Part shown: in pieces, positions 31,559 to 42,895 of the stretch
How the letters are laid out: the number at the start of each line of letters is the position of its first letter
How positions within the stretch are numbered: position 1 is the stretch's first letter
NCBI RefSeq assembly: GCF_020283565.1
Contig: NC_060061.1
Span: 17,707,362 to 17,771,361, forward strand
Direction of reading: 5' to 3'
DNA from: Trifolium pratense
Taxonomy: Eukaryota; Streptophyta; Magnoliopsida; Fabales; Fabaceae
DNA: 64,000 nucleotides
The notes under the pieces: model-generated
What the model was told of the DNA's origin: nothing
The model's input: only the letters and a program-made list of their open reading frames with translations
Database searches by the model: none
Made by a program: the position numbers and the translations under genes

Positions 31559-33949
31559 TTAATCATTGCGATAGAACTCTTTATCAAGATTAATGATAAA
31601 GTCATCCCAGTATTCTTCCTCTTCAATTTCCAAGTTCTGATTGTTAACTTGAGAACTTGTCAACCATGTGTCTAGGACATAAGCCCTTCTTCCTTTGCAT
31701 AGGACTTGTTTCCATACTTTAGGTAAGGCATATCCTTTCCTAGTTGGTAAATCTGAATGATACATTATTTCAGCTTTTGGTACCCATCTTCTGGGTCCAC
31801 GCTTGTTAGTCCACACATGCTTACTATGTTGTCTAGTGTTAGAGAAAGGTCTTGGTTTGGAATAATAACCTTTTTGAAATCTTTTCTTTGTTTGAAATTT
31901 GTTATTGTTCCAAGATTTGGATTGTTTATGATTCCAGGGTTTGTATCTATTATCAATCCCATGTTTTGATTGATTATATCTACTGACTCTAGAATCATAA
32001 ATAATCTGAGTCTTGTACTTCATCTGAGATTTGGAGTTAGAATTTTTCTTTTTAAAAACTTCTGATGTTTTAGGTTGACTAGCTTCAGGTACTGAAGTTC
32101 CTTTGAATCCAGAATTTGAAGTCTCAGATGTTGAAGTTTTCAGAACTTCAGAACTAATGTTCTCAGGTTCTGAACAACTTCTATCTTCTGAACTTTTCTT
32201 TCCAGATCCTGAGGAACTAGGTTCCTCTGAGCTGTCAGCTTCTAAATCACTCAGATCATCATTGTCATTTTCACAAATACCAGGATTCTTTCCCTCTTCA
32301 CTTGGTGGAACAACATAATAAACCCAAGATTTTCCAACCTTTTTGGCAAAGGTCTTCAGCTTTGAATATGTTCTACCATATTCATAGCCAAGTCCTTCTC
32401 CTCTATGTCTTAAAACATTATAAATTCTATTAGCAGCTTTGCTCTTCCCAAGGTTGAGATGCACAAACTGTTGAAGAGCTATTTCCTGCTCATCAATAGG
32501 TTTGTGACAAACAGCACAACCCTTTTCAAGGTCATCTACTCTATTCAGAGTTTCTTGATATAGACCTTGAAAATGTTCTGCTTGCTCAGTCAGAGTGTTA
32601 AGCTTTTCTTGTAAAACTTTTTGTTTACTTAACACTCTGAGATGTTTCTCAATGACCTTGTTAAGTGCAGTTATAAGTTGAGATTTAGAGCAATCAGAAA
32701 ATACCTCATCAGTTACTTCTGATTCTGATTCTGATTCATCGTCTGAGTCTACATCTGAGTCAGCTGAAGCCATCAGGGCTAGGTTTGCCTCTTCTTCTTC
32801 CTCAACTTCTTCCTCAGATGATAGCTCTTCAAAAGTAGCCATCAGACTCTTTTTCAATTTGCTCTTGAATTGTTGCTTCTTTGAGCTGTATCTTTTGTTT
32901 TTGTCTTTAGCAGACATTTCTGGACAATCAGCAATAAAGTGTCCTGGCTTCTTACAGTTGAAGCAGTTCTTCTGATCATCCTTTTTGCTGACATAATTTC
33001 TGGAGCTGTTACCTCTGAAATTTCTTTTGTTAAATCTGTTCCATTGCTGAAACTTGGTGAATAAAGCAAACTCATCCTCATTCATCTCATCCTCTTGACC
33101 ATCAGCAGAAGATTCTTCTTCAATATCAAGAAGCTGAGTCTTAAGAGCCTTAGAAGTAGTCTTAGTTGACTGTAAAGCCACTGACTTGGACTTCTTCTTA
33201 GTTTCTGAGTCAGCATCCAGAACCATCTCATGGCTTCTGAGATTGCTTATCAGAGCTTCAAGACTCAGAGTCTTGAGATTTTGAGCTTCCTCTATTGCAG
33301 TGACCTTAGGTCTCCAAGCAATAGGAAGACTTCTCAGAATCTTCTGAACATGGTCATAGGTGGAATAACTTCTCTTGAGAGCTTTAAGACCAGATACAAG
33401 GATTTGAAACCTTGTAAACATAGTCTCAATGTTTTCATCTTGTTGCATAGTGAATAGTTCATATTGCCTTATCAAAAGACTAGCTTTAGCCTCTTGAACC
33501 TTTTCATTACCATCATAGGTAGCACACATAGAATCAAAGATAGATTTAGCAGTAGACTTGTCCTCTATTCTGACATAGTCTTCATGTCTAATAGCACCAA
33601 CAACAATGTCCTTTACTCTATGATGCTTAGTGTAGGTTTTTAAGTTAGCTGGTGTGAGTAACTTTCTATGCTCAATGGACAACCTTCCATGTTCATTTAA
33701 GTTTTCAAAAGTTACTCCCAGCTCAACCAAATCCCACAACTCATGATCAATAGCAGTAATATTGCTATACAGTCTTTCCTTCCACCACTCAAATAATGAT
33801 GCATCACCATTGAATATAGGAGCTTTTCTATTGCCACTATGTTCATGTGATTCATTACTTAAGTAGTCATAACCAAAAGTATTTCTAGGACCACCACCAG
33901 CACCACTGGCCTCACCGGTTCTAGTGCTACTATCGTCTCCTCCAGACAT
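31559..33949 (-). CDS. Sirevirus gag, 796 aa
   Basis: Capsid/nucleocapsid protein forming the retrotransposon particle. It starts [16 protein letters not shown] just inside the primer site. A UBN2-type gag domain covers about residues 40-245 ([18 protein letters not shown]), followed by a CCHC zinc knuckle near residue 328 ([14 protein letters not shown]). The long C-terminal extension has acidic runs, a coiled coil ([20 protein letters not shown]) and a second Cys pair (CAVCHKP), as usual for Sireviruses. KYKTQI near residue 645 resembles dynein-light-chain-8 binding sites reported for Sirevirus Gag, which is a weak match. The stop TAA at 31561-31559 separates it from pol. Confidence 0.93.
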   Translation of the reverse strand: MSGGDDSSTRTGEASGAGGGPRNTFGYDYLSNESHEHSGNRKAPIFNGDASLFEWWKERLYSNITAIDHELWDLVELGVTFENLNEHGRLSIEHRKLLTPANLKTYTKHHRVKDIVVGAIRHEDYVRIEDKSTAKSIFDSMCATYDGNEKVQEAKASLLIRQYELFTMQQDENIETMFTRFQILVSGLKALKRSYSTYDHVQKILRSLPIAWRPKVTAIEEAQNLKTLSLEALISNLRSHEMVLDADSETKKKSKSVALQSTKTTSKALKTQLLDIEEESSADGQEDEMNEDEFALFTKFQQWNRFNKRNFRGNSSRNYVSKKDDQKNCFNCKKPGHFIADCPEMSAKDKNKRYSSKKQQFKSKLKKSLMATFEELSSEEEVEEEEEANLALMASADSDVDSDDESESESEVTDEVFSDCSKSQLITALNKVIEKHLRVLSKQKVLQEKLNTLTEQAEHFQGLYQETLNRVDDLEKGCAVCHKPIDEQEIALQQFVHLNLGKSKAANRIYNVLRHRGEGLGYEYGRTYSKLKTFAKKVGKSWVYYVVPPSEEGKNPGICENDNDDLSDLEADSSEEPSSSGSGKKSSEDRSCSEPENISSEVLKTSTSETSNSGFKGTSVPEASQPKTSEVFKKKNSNSKSQMKYKTQIIYDSRVSRYNQSKHGIDNRYKPWNHKQSKSWNNNKFQTKKRFQKGYYSKPRPFSNTRQHSKHVWTNKRGPRRWVPKAEIMYHSDLPTRKGYALPKVWKQVLCKGRRAYVLDTWLTSSQVNNQNLEIEEEEYWDDFIINLDKEFYRND

Positions 33950-34004
33950 AGTGTTCTCACAAGATCTTTACTGTCTCACTGTTAAGTGAAAGTAACAAAC
34001 CAGA

Positions 34005-34016
34005 GCTCTGATACCA
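34005..34016 (-). other. Primer binding site (initiator tRNA-Met)
   Basis: On the minus strand TGGTATCAGAGC, complementary to the 3' end of initiator tRNA-Met, two bases inside the 5' LTR. This fixes the element's direction. Confidence 0.95.
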
Positions 34017-34018
34017 AT

Positions 34019-35108
34019 TGAAGGTGTGAAAACACAAGAAGGGGGGGGGTTGAATTGTGTTTTAGCCAAGTTAAAACTTTTTCAAGTTCTTAACTCAACT
34101 ACGTTAGCAGCGGATAAATAACACAAATAAAAGCAAGATAGAGAGAGAGAAATCACACAAGCAATTTATACTGGTTCCTCTCACAAAACGAGAGTAGTCC
34201 AGTCCCCTTGCACTTCCAAGGGAGTTCACTATAATCACACAAGATTACACCTGCTCAAGCACACAAGCAAGAGACTTCTCAACAATGCTTAAGCACACAA
34301 GCTTAAGACTTCACACTTAAGCACACAAGCTTAAGTTTCTCAAGTAATAGTAAAGTATATAACAATATACAAATGCTCTTAATAGAACCTAATGAGAGCC
34401 AACACAAAGAGTACAGAGTATTAGACTAAAGTGCAAAAACACTTAACAGCGGTTCAGAGCTTGTATATCACAAAGTTCAGAGTTTGTTCAGCGTACGTTC
34501 AATCCTTAATAATTGTATTTGTTGTAGCTGATTCTTCTAGTATTTATACCACTAGAAAAGAGTCGTTGCAAAAAGACCCGTTGGAGTTGATAATCTTTTG
34601 TCTTCAAGCAGTCTGTCTTGATGCAGTTTGGTTGTATCCAAAACTAAGAAAGAGTTTCAGTTACTTTGACTACTGCAGAGTGGACTTTCCTTATTCAGCT
34701 AACAAAACTGAAAACCCACGTTCTCAAAAGAGAACAGACAAACGAGAGTAGCTGAACTGATCAGGCTTGAAAGGTCCTTTTCTTCATTGGTAGAAGAGTT
34801 GACTAGCAAAGGGAATCGTTACAGCTTTCAAAGAGATCTTCAGACTTTGATGAAGCTTAGTAGTCAGTCAAGAAGTTCTGAAGACTTCATCCTCTGAATG
34901 TTGTAACTTCTGAAGTCCAACATCTTCTGAGCGCTTGTGAGCTTCTGAATTCACATCCTCTGAACTTCACTCAGAGCTTATATGATGCTTATATCTGCGC
35001 ACTTAAAATAAATTTTTAGTCCTTCCAATTGTTAATTAATACTTTGTTATCATCAAAACCTTTATAGATTTAGGGGCAAACATTTTTTAAATCAATTTTG
35101 TTCCAACA
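34019..35108 (-). repeat. 5' LTR of the Sirevirus
   Basis: Same sequence as 22924-24014 except 9 instead of 10 G near its left end. It should contain the element's promoter on the minus strand. Confidence 0.95.
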
Positions 35109-35656
35109 AAAATTGTTTGTTAAGAATTAAGAATATATTATACAATTAAGGCAAATATCAAGATATCAATGAATGCATATTAATGCATATCAATAAGGTA
35201 GACATGTAAACAATGCTGGTCAATGCATATCAGAAAAGTATATCAATTATATTAAATTGTATCAATTGTATTTAATAGGTTTTCCAATAAACTCAAATTA
35301 TAGGCTAGGCATTAAATTGTATTTAATATAGGTTTTCCAATATAGGCTATGGATTAATTCCTTACTACTCCTTTGTTTCCTTCAGAAAAATATTAATTAA
35401 AGAAAACGAAAAAAAAAATTGAATTTTTTTTTTTAAAAAATTTTCAAAAGATTCCGAACCGGCCGGTTTTTTCAAACCGCCCCCGGTTCACCGGTTCGAA
35501 CGGTTCCGGCCGGTTCGTACCGGTTTCAAGCGGTTTTTTTCCGGTTCTGCAGACTACCGGTTCTCAGCACTAGCCCGGACCGCTGCTGTGTCCGGTTCCC
35601 GGTTGAACCGGTTGAACCGGCCGGTCCGGTCCGGTTCTTAAAACATTGGTTCATAC

Positions 35657-36135
35657 ATATTTCCTTAATCAGTTATACATATTCAAGTTACTTATCAATA
35701 TCATCACTTTTTTACTCATCGAACGTTTTCGTCTCCAGATAACGTCGAGAAATCGATCCAATAGCATTAAGTTTCAATACTTTAAGTGAATATTAAATCT
35801 AATTCTATTCATAGATCTTAGCTTTTAATAGATGTTATCCTAGAGCAAGATTCAAAACATATATTCGTATACCATTTCAAATCCAAAGATGTAAACAATA
35901 ACAACAAAGATAACATCAATATTGATTTGTAACTAGAATATATATAACACCATGATCAAGATAAACACATACTAATAGAGTAATTTACATTTAATCTTAA
36001 CAACAAGAGAAATTAGTTACCCATATTCATTAGAACTTTACAAAGATGAAGGAAAACGAGATGAACAAACATCTATGAGTTGATTCCTCAACAAAAGTTG
36101 TAAATCCACCTTCAAATCTCCTAAGATTTGTCTCC
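35657..36135. other. AT-rich stretch, unrecognised
   Basis: Continues the sequence interrupted at 22589 by the hAT-like element. Poly-pyrimidine/purine words and no ORF; possibly part of an old LTR, not proven. Confidence 0.35.
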
Positions 36136-37165
36136 TTAGCGTCTGTTTGGTTACGCGTTATAACGCTCCATATGTGAGTTTGCCGTTTTCTGTGTTGTTT
36201 GGACAAAATCGAATTTTAGTTTCTGAAACGTGAATCTAGGGCCAAACGTGAGTTCACTGAGAAGCTACAAATCCAAGCTTTTGCATTAAATCAGAATCGA
36301 TTTTAGATTTTTTTTCTCTGCGATGCTTTTTCTCCTTAATAGTTAATACGCTGCCTTTCCCAAATCCACCCTCACATCACCCAGATCCACAACTCTAACC
36401 AACTGCATGTTGTCCTTCCTCCAAGGTACCGTTTGACCTAGTTTTTTTTCTCTTCTTTTGAGCTTATGCAATATAAATTAGGTTTTATGTTATTTTATAA
36501 GTAATACTAGTCAAAATTGTATTTTTATAAGTTATCTTATCATAAACTACCTTGAAAAACTTATAATAATACATAAAAATTGCATAAGCTGTTTGCATAA
36601 GCTCAAAAAAAGAAGAAAAAAAGTTAGGCCAAACGACAAATTCCACCACCACACATATATGCGGCCACCACGAAATGTTGATGATGAGAAAAAAGAGAGA
36701 TTAGATGGAGAAATTGGAGAAGAATATTGAAATATAGGGGAGGGATAAGTGGTAGGATTAAGAATCAAGATATGGGGAGATAAATCAAATACCGTAGAAA
36801 TGGAAGTAAGACACTCGTTTCGGGAAAGAGAAGGGTTTTTTTTTTACAATACTTATTGGGCTGGTTTTGAGTGATTTTTAATTTTTTGTTGAAAGATTTT
36901 CAAATGCCATCTGTTTGATGTTCACTATTAATTAAAATTTATTTATTACTTATTTACAATTAAAACCCATTTTGATAATTAAACATTCAAAAGCAATTTC
37001 AATTCATCTATCCAACCAAACATAAATTTGTAAGAATCACTTTTAAGTTAACATATCCAAACATAAATTAATTCACACTCAACTCACTTTTAATCAAAAT
37101 CAATTTTATCAAACTCAATTTTGTCAGAATCAATTTTTTTTTACGCCAAACCAAACACATACTAA
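36136..37165. mobile_element. MITE-like element of about 1 kb with a second MITE nested inside
   Basis: The left end TTAGCGTCTGTTTGGTTACG pairs with the reversed right end TTAGTATGTGTTTGGTTTGG. A GGTCCRTTTGG-family MITE lies inside at 36425-36636. Outer boundaries are tentative. Confidence 0.5.
36425..36636. mobile_element. MITE of the GGTCCRTTTGG family (nested)
   Basis: The left end GGTACCGTTTGACCTAG and the right end, reversed TTTGTCGTTTGGCCTAACTT, are followed in both arms by TTGAGCTTATGCA. Related to 15681, 18589 and 38529. Confidence 0.7.
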
Positions 37166-38528
37166 TTAGTGTTTTCTCTCCGTTTTTTATGTGAAAAAGT
37201 GATCAGCTCCCATTTTTATGCTTTTGAGGCCTATTTATAGTGGAGCTGGAATTTAAAGTTCGCCCAACCAGCTACATTACTTCATAGCTGAGTTTGTTAA
37301 CACATGTCCCACTAGTCCTCTGCGTCACCTCTGAGCTCTGCTCGCTTTCTCTAGCTTAAGTCAGGAACGTTATGCCAATTCAACAAGGTCTGTCGCTTTC
37401 TCTGGCTTAAGCCAGAACCTCTCTGCCACTTTCTTGCCTGTTTCTAGCTTTCTCTGGCTTTCTCTAGCCCAGCGATAATCTAAAAGTTCAAACATTAATT
37501 CTTCATAAAATATTCAACTTTAATTACAAAAACTTGTCAAAATGACTGGGATTAAAGATAAAAACTAACCAAAATTTGATCAACACATATATGTACAAGT
37601 TCTTGAGGACTTATATACACATATCTTGCAAAATAAGTTAATAAGTGTCTTGATTCACAATGTAATTCAACTACTTTTTGGCACTTATCAGTAGGACGGG
37701 TTCGGGCCCAAAATCTCATGGCATTATAACTATTTTTTGACACTCTCATTTTTTCGACAAACATTTCTTTAGTTTTTTCGCATATGTTTTTTCGTTCAAA
37801 ATGTTCATGTTCTGAAGTTAACTTTGTCTTTTTGCTTAAATAGTGATATAATTTTTTTTTGTTAAATAATTAGTGGTTAGAATCTTGCATGCCTTAAAGT
37901 AAATAAGTGGGTGTATTCAAGTTCGAACACAATCCTTACATTAATTACATGTAACTGAGCTATGCTCACATAGACATAACAATATAATTTATTGTCCTCC
38001 GGTTTAACACTATTTGCATTATTTATTGTCCTCAAGCTTAACACTATTTGCATAGTTGTACATGCATTTTTGACAACACATTGTGAACACATTGTTTGTG
38101 CATTTTTGGTTATAAAGGTTGAACTTATTTTTCTAGTTGGTGTTTAGATCCCGTGTCATGTTTACAAAGCACTTGAATTTTGTGTTCTTCATTGTAAGGA
38201 ATTTAGTACCTTTTATACTCCCTTATAATATATTTTGCTTATAAAAAAAATAAAATAATAGACTTCAAAATTCGATCCGATGTTCAAATATAAATTAATT
38301 TGAACTATTTTTTATATAGAAAATTATAATTTCACGAAACTAACTTCAATTACAAGCACAAACTTATTTTATAGTGGAGAGCCCTTTTTATTTAGTAATT
38401 GCATCACATCATCATGTTTATTTATCCCTAAATGGATCAAAGTCTCAATTATTAATTGCATATTTAATTTGGCTCTAAATTTTACAAAAATTACAATGAT
38501 AAAGTCGTTTTGTTGAAGCTTTAATTAA
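37166..38528. other. Gene-free stretch with duplicated P450-array flank
   Basis: About 37300-37470 contains recurring CTTTCTCTGGCTTAAG units. About 37985-38080 (TTATTGTCCTC, TTTAACACTATTTGCAT) matches 45240-45400, downstream of P450 gene B. This suggests it is the 3' flank of an older P450 unit. No other gene was seen. Confidence 0.5.
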
Positions 38529-38737
38529 GGTCCGTTTGGATTAGCTTATTTTGAGCTTATGCAAAGAGCTTATGTAATATAAATTAGGTTTTATGCTATT
38601 TTATAAGTTCACATTGGTGAAAATTGAATTTTTATAAGCTATTTTATCATAAACTACATTGACAAATTTATAATAATACATAAAAATTGCATAAGTTGTT
38701 TGAATAAGCTCAAAAATAAACTAATTCAAATGAGCCC
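38529..38737. mobile_element. MITE of the GGTCCRTTTGG family
   Basis: The left GGTCCGTTTGGATTAGCTT and the reversed right GGGCTCATTTGAATTAGTTT pair over 20 bp and continue into TTTTGAGCTTATGCAAA. AT-rich middle. Confidence 0.75.
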
Positions 38738-38844
38738 TAAGTGTATAGTTGTTGACTTGTTGTAAAAATCATGGTCATAATTTGATGAAGCACATTGCAA
38801 TTTCTAACATTTCAACTGCCAATAAAAATATTCACTAATTTTAA

Positions 38845-39150
38845 CCATAAACTTGGGTCGACAAACTTGGCGTGAGAATGACCTTAAAGTGGAGAGGTTT
38901 TTATCAAATGCATGCAACAAATTAGCAAGTATTATTTGAATTAGCTTAAGACCAATGAGATTCCATGACCCATTCTTCTACCCTTAAAGTCAAGATGTTG
39001 GCCCTTAAAGTCAGCATCCTTGTGTGTTGTGAGGAATTTCTGGATGAAATTCTAGCCGATTAGAATATATGAGCGGATCTTGATGAAGTTTTGAAATGTT
39101 AGTTAGAACGAGTTCCAGTTGGCACAAGTTTAAATTTACTGACAAATGTT
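38845..39150 (-). pseudogene. Eroded exon-2 relic of a CYP82-like P450
   Basis: Reads collinear with exon 2 of gene A (40283-40660), for example GACAAACTTGGCGTGAGAATGA for GACAAACGTGGAGTGAGAATGA (20 of 22 alike), then CATTCTTCTACCC over the heme-binding site. It has several deletions, including the segment for the post-heme helix. It is the leftmost and oldest member of the array. Confidence 0.75.
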
Positions 39151-39739
39151 GATATTATTAAGTTTGACATCTTCGCTCAAATTCAAATTCACTACATTGT
39201 AGTTATATTAGGAGATTAATGCCACTTAAGAAAAAATACGTCTTTCTTAAGGACTTACAAAAAGTACGTAGTAAAAGAGTTACAAAAATGGCAGAATGGT
39301 TACATAAACGACAATGGGCTTAAGAAATCGGTATCCTCAAATGAGAAATTCTTCTTTTTTTAGTTGTATCCAATCGCTATCTGTGTCAGTAAACAAAATA
39401 GAGAAATGCATGAATGACCAAATCTAACAAACAAGAGACAACAAACAAAATTATTAAGAAACTTGGGAAAAAAAATTAAGATAAGCGTATATTTAAAAGA
39501 AGCAAGTTAAAAGGGAATTGTCAATAATAAAGTAATTTATATAACTCAAAAGGAATAAAAAGTAAATGATAACAAGACGAATAAATGTTAAACCAAAAAA
39601 AAAAAAGACGGATAAATGAAAATGTTATCTATTAAAATTGTGGAGCTAAAGAATCACACTTATAGAAAAAATAATATGAGGAATACCTAAACAGAAGCAC
39701 CCGAATATAAAAAAAATCACATGCTAAACTAGAAATACC
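39151..39739. other. Spacer between the P450 relic and gene A
   Basis: AT-rich with A-rich runs, no ORF. It holds the micro-insert at 39588-39604. From about 39715 it becomes similar to the 3' flank of gene C (52775 onward). Confidence 0.45.
39588..39604 (+). mobile_element. Micro-retroposon: TTAAACC + A10
   Basis: A 17-bp insert between AAGACGAATAAATG (39574-39587) and AAGACGGATAAATG (39605-39618), a 14-bp duplication with one mismatch. Confidence 0.7.
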
Positions 39740-39749
39740 AAAACACAAA

Positions 39750-39938
39750 GAATAATGCTAGCAACACACTCTTTAACAAACACACTTCAACACACTCTCT
39801 TTTATTGGTTGAAATTCACATGGGTCCCATAAAAAAATGTGGACCCATATAATTTTTATGGGACCCATATAAATTTTAACCAATAGAAGAAAGTGTGTTA
39901 GAGTGTGTTTGTTAAAGAGTGTGTTGCTAGCACTCCTC
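39750..39938. mobile_element. MITE with 9-bp target duplication, MULE-like
   Basis: A 189-bp element whose long arms pair almost fully (TGCTAGCAACACACTCTTTA at both ends). The 9-bp duplication AAACACAAA is at 39741-39749 and 39939-39947. The paralogous site downstream of gene C (about 52802-52810) has the flanks without the insert, an empty site. Nine-bp duplications suggest a Mutator-like origin. Confidence 0.85.
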
Positions 39939-40282
39939 AAACACAAATCTTTCTTTTATTCATTGATTACAGATTTTTTTTTTCTGCAATGGAGCTGAGG
40001 ATTGAATTCAAAACCTCTAATATAATATCTAAACCCCTTACCATCAAACTAAACATAGTAGTTTACACTTGCCCAAACAAAGGGCACACACAGCCACCCT
40101 CCAACATCACACAACACTAGTACTCCCAAAGCCAACAAACAAAGAACACCTAAAAAAAATACTAGAAACGAGGACAACCAATCTCCAAGATACAGTAATG
40201 CATAATTAAATAAAGCCAAATGTCCTTTTGGTGCAAACTAAATGATCTAATGGTGAATTTAGTAGAATCACAATATGCACGA

Positions 40283-42773
40283 TCATGGATTTTGACTAAA
40301 AACTTGTGTAGACAAACGTGGAGTGAGAATGACTTCAACCGGAGATGCTTTGATAGTAGTGAGGCCATTTTGTTCAACCATATCAATTGGTCCTTCAGTT
40401 GGAGTCACTATATCAAATCCATGCAACAAAGTAGCGAGTGTTATTTGCATAAGTTGAAGACCAAATGAAATTCCGGGGCACATTCTTCTACCCGAACCAA
40501 ATGGAATCAATTCAAAATGTTGACCCTTGACATCAACATTCTTGTGAGTTGTGAGAAATCTCTCTGGTCGAAACTCTAACGGATTCAAGTATAATGTTGG
40601 ATCTCGTTGAAGTTTTGAAACGTTGGTTAAAAGACGCGTCCCAGCCGGCACATGGTATCCACCAACAATACAATCTTCAATGGACTGATGAGGAACATTG
40701 AGTGGTGAGGCCGGATACAAACGCAATGTTTCCTTGATAATAGCTTGGAGATAATTCAACTTTGTCAAATCTGTTTCTATTGCCATATTTTCCATGCCAA
40801 TTTGTGTATCTAATTCTTGAATTGCCTTGTTTAGGACTTCACGGTTGTTGAGGAGTAAAGAGAGTGCCCAAGTCAATGTTCCCGATGTTGTGTCATTGCC
40901 CGCTAGAATTAGTGCCTGCAAAAATATTACAATAATTTTCCATTATTACACATTTTATAAATAAAATTGAAGTGGAATGTAGTCCTCGATGAAATTTGAA
41001 CTTTATACTTTACAATTACAAGGTTAAATTCTTGTCACCGAGCTCAAATGTGAAAAATAACATACGAGAACATTACTTTACACTATTTATTCAATTTAAA
41101 AAAGGACAATACACAGGAAACCATCCTATCTTACCAAGGTGTAAAAACACATTTGCAGAAAACCACAAGGGTCGTGCTAGCCAAAGGAAGAACACTCTAG
41201 ATTTAGATAGATATGTTCCCCACCAAAGAAAAGGAAAATAATAATTTTTTAAATGAAGCAAGTTGTTTGAATAGTTGCACATTGAAGTCATATTGTTGTA
41301 TGTTTTGATACATTTTTTTATTTAGTGATTAGGAATTTACTCTTTCAATAAATAAGTGAACAAATTATAGGTTTGAATTTTGATCTTACATATATATATA
41401 TGATGTTTTATCAGTTGAATTATGTTTAAGGGACAACTTTATTACACTTTTAAATGAAATAAAATTGATTTTAGAGATATAAATTAATTTTTGACACATA
41501 AAGATTAAAAAAATTACTTGTATTCAAACTGAAAATTATTTCATTAAAAAAATTTATTTTTAGTTCAATAAACCAACATAAAGTAAATTCTTTATAAACT
41601 TAATCTCTAATTATTAAGGTGAGTGTATTGGATTAGGATTTCATAAGATAATTTTAGCAAAAAAAATCTTGAAGATTTTAAACGACTTTTTACAATCAAG
41701 ATTCTTAATACAAGAATTTGCAAAACTTTATAAATGGACCCATTGGTGCCCCACAGAGCAAGACCAGTTTTTGAATAGTTTGAACTAGGAGAAAATGGTA
41801 GCAAATGACTTACTAGACAAGTAGCTTTGATTACAGTGTCGGAATCACGACCGTCCAAATCTTGACCATCAATGGTGGAAAGGAGAACATCCATGAAGTC
41901 GAGTTCGCCGCTAGAATTCCTATTACGTTTGTGTTGATCGAGCAAAACACTAACAAAATCATCCAACTCTTTTGCCGTTTTCTTCATTTCCTTCTCTTTT
42001 CCATCCAAATCCAACCATCTCAAATACGGCAACGTGTCACATATAACAAATGAACCGGTGAGATCGAACAAGGACCTAAGTGCTTTTCTAATCCGTTGAT
42101 TTTCTTCTTCATCACCGTCAAAACGTTTTCCCATAACCGTTCTAAACATAACATTTATAGCTATGTCCCCAAACCATTTTTTCATATCTGTAATTGCCTT
42201 TTCAGGATTACCCTCGTTCTTCATCGTTTGCCAAAAATTGTAACTATTTTTTATTGCTGTTTTCACCTCAGATTCCATCACGTGTTTGAGCAATATCTCT
42301 ATTCGTTGGGGGGAGAAGACGTGGACAGTGGCGATCTTGCGCATGGTGCGCCAATAGGAACCATAGGGGCTAAAACCAAACATGGAAATATTATAGCCTA
42401 GAATTTCAAAGGCTACAGATTTAGGACGGGAAGCAAATGCTTTGTCGTTTACAGTGAAACACTGTTTTGCCATTTCGTAACTGCTTATAACTAAAGTTCG
42501 ATGAACACCTAAACGTAAGGTGAAGATAGGTCCGTATTTGTCGGCTAACTTCCCTAAGATGACGTGAGGTGGTTGGGAGCCGCTTAAAAGGTGGAGGTGT
42601 CCGATTAAAGGCCAAGCACCGCCGATTTCTGGTGGTGATGGTGGGAGTGTCTTTGAAGCTACACTAGTACTATTGTTGCTTCTGCGTATCCTATAAAGAA
42701 CGGAGAGAAACAACAATGTAGCACATATGGTAAATGGCAGGGTTGACTGTGAGAGCAAATTATTATTCATCAT
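40283..42773 (-). CDS. Cytochrome P450, CYP82-like, gene A (intact, two exons, 530 aa)
   Basis: Heme-thiolate monooxygenase, expected on the ER membrane and using electrons from P450 reductase. Exon 1 is 42773-41814 (320 codons), the intron 898 nt with GT-AG ends, exon 2 40915-40283. Features: membrane anchor LPFTICATLLFLSVLYRIRR (about 12-31), proline hinge LPPSPPE, I-helix AGNDTTSG, K-helix ETLR, FRPERF and heme-binding FGSGRRMCPG with the Cys ligand. Conserved lengths and motifs fit CYP82. The subfamily and substrate cannot be read from the sequence; legume CYP82 enzymes act in phenylpropanoid, terpenoid and steroid specialised metabolism. It is related to B and C at every exon. A TATA-like box lies 80 nt before the ATG, and a LINE has landed just beyond it. 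Confidence 0.93.
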
Positions 42774-42850
42774 ATTCTTGGTTGGCGTTAGAAATAAAGC
42801 TAGTAGTGCTGTAATGTGATGTGGGATTAGATCTATGCATGCTTGTAGAT

Positions 42851-42861
42851 TTTATTTTATA
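42851..42861 (-). promoter_or_regulatory. TATA box of P450 gene A
   Basis: On the minus strand TATAAAATAAA, about 80 nt upstream of the ATG, a usual distance. The LINE begins only 35 bp further upstream. Confidence 0.6.
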
Positions 42862-42895
42862 AACACAAGGATGGAAGAGCCCTACCTACCCTACT

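Larger units (their letters stand above)
22924..35108 (-). mobile_element. Sirevirus (Ty1-copia) LTR retrotransposon, full length, 12.2 kb
   Basis: LTRs of 1091 and 1090 bp with TG...CA ends lie within a 5-bp duplication AAAAT (22919-22923 and 35109-35113). Transcription runs right to left: 5' LTR 35108-34019, primer site 34016-34005, gag 33949-31559, pol from 31562 to 28398, third ORF 27946-25223, polypurine tracts, 3' LTR 24014-22924. Integrase-before-reverse-transcriptase order places it in Ty1-copia. The long gag with coiled coil, the third ORF after pol and multiple polypurine tracts are Sirevirus features. Reading the LTRs side by side, I saw only one difference (10 versus 9 G in a G run), so insertion is recent. 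Confidence 0.95.
22598..35648. mobile_element. Non-autonomous hAT-like element, split by the Sirevirus insertion
   Basis: The inverted ends are CAATGTTTTAAGAACCGG at the left and its reverse complement at the right, inside exact 8-bp target duplications GTTCATAC (22590-22597 and 35649-35656). Removing the retrotransposon and one copy of its AAAAT duplication leaves about 861 bp, matching the 863-bp uninterrupted relative at 60756-61618. Both ends are rich in AACCGG and CCGGTT words. Eight-bp duplications point to the hAT superfamily. No ORF of its own was found. Confidence 0.85.
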
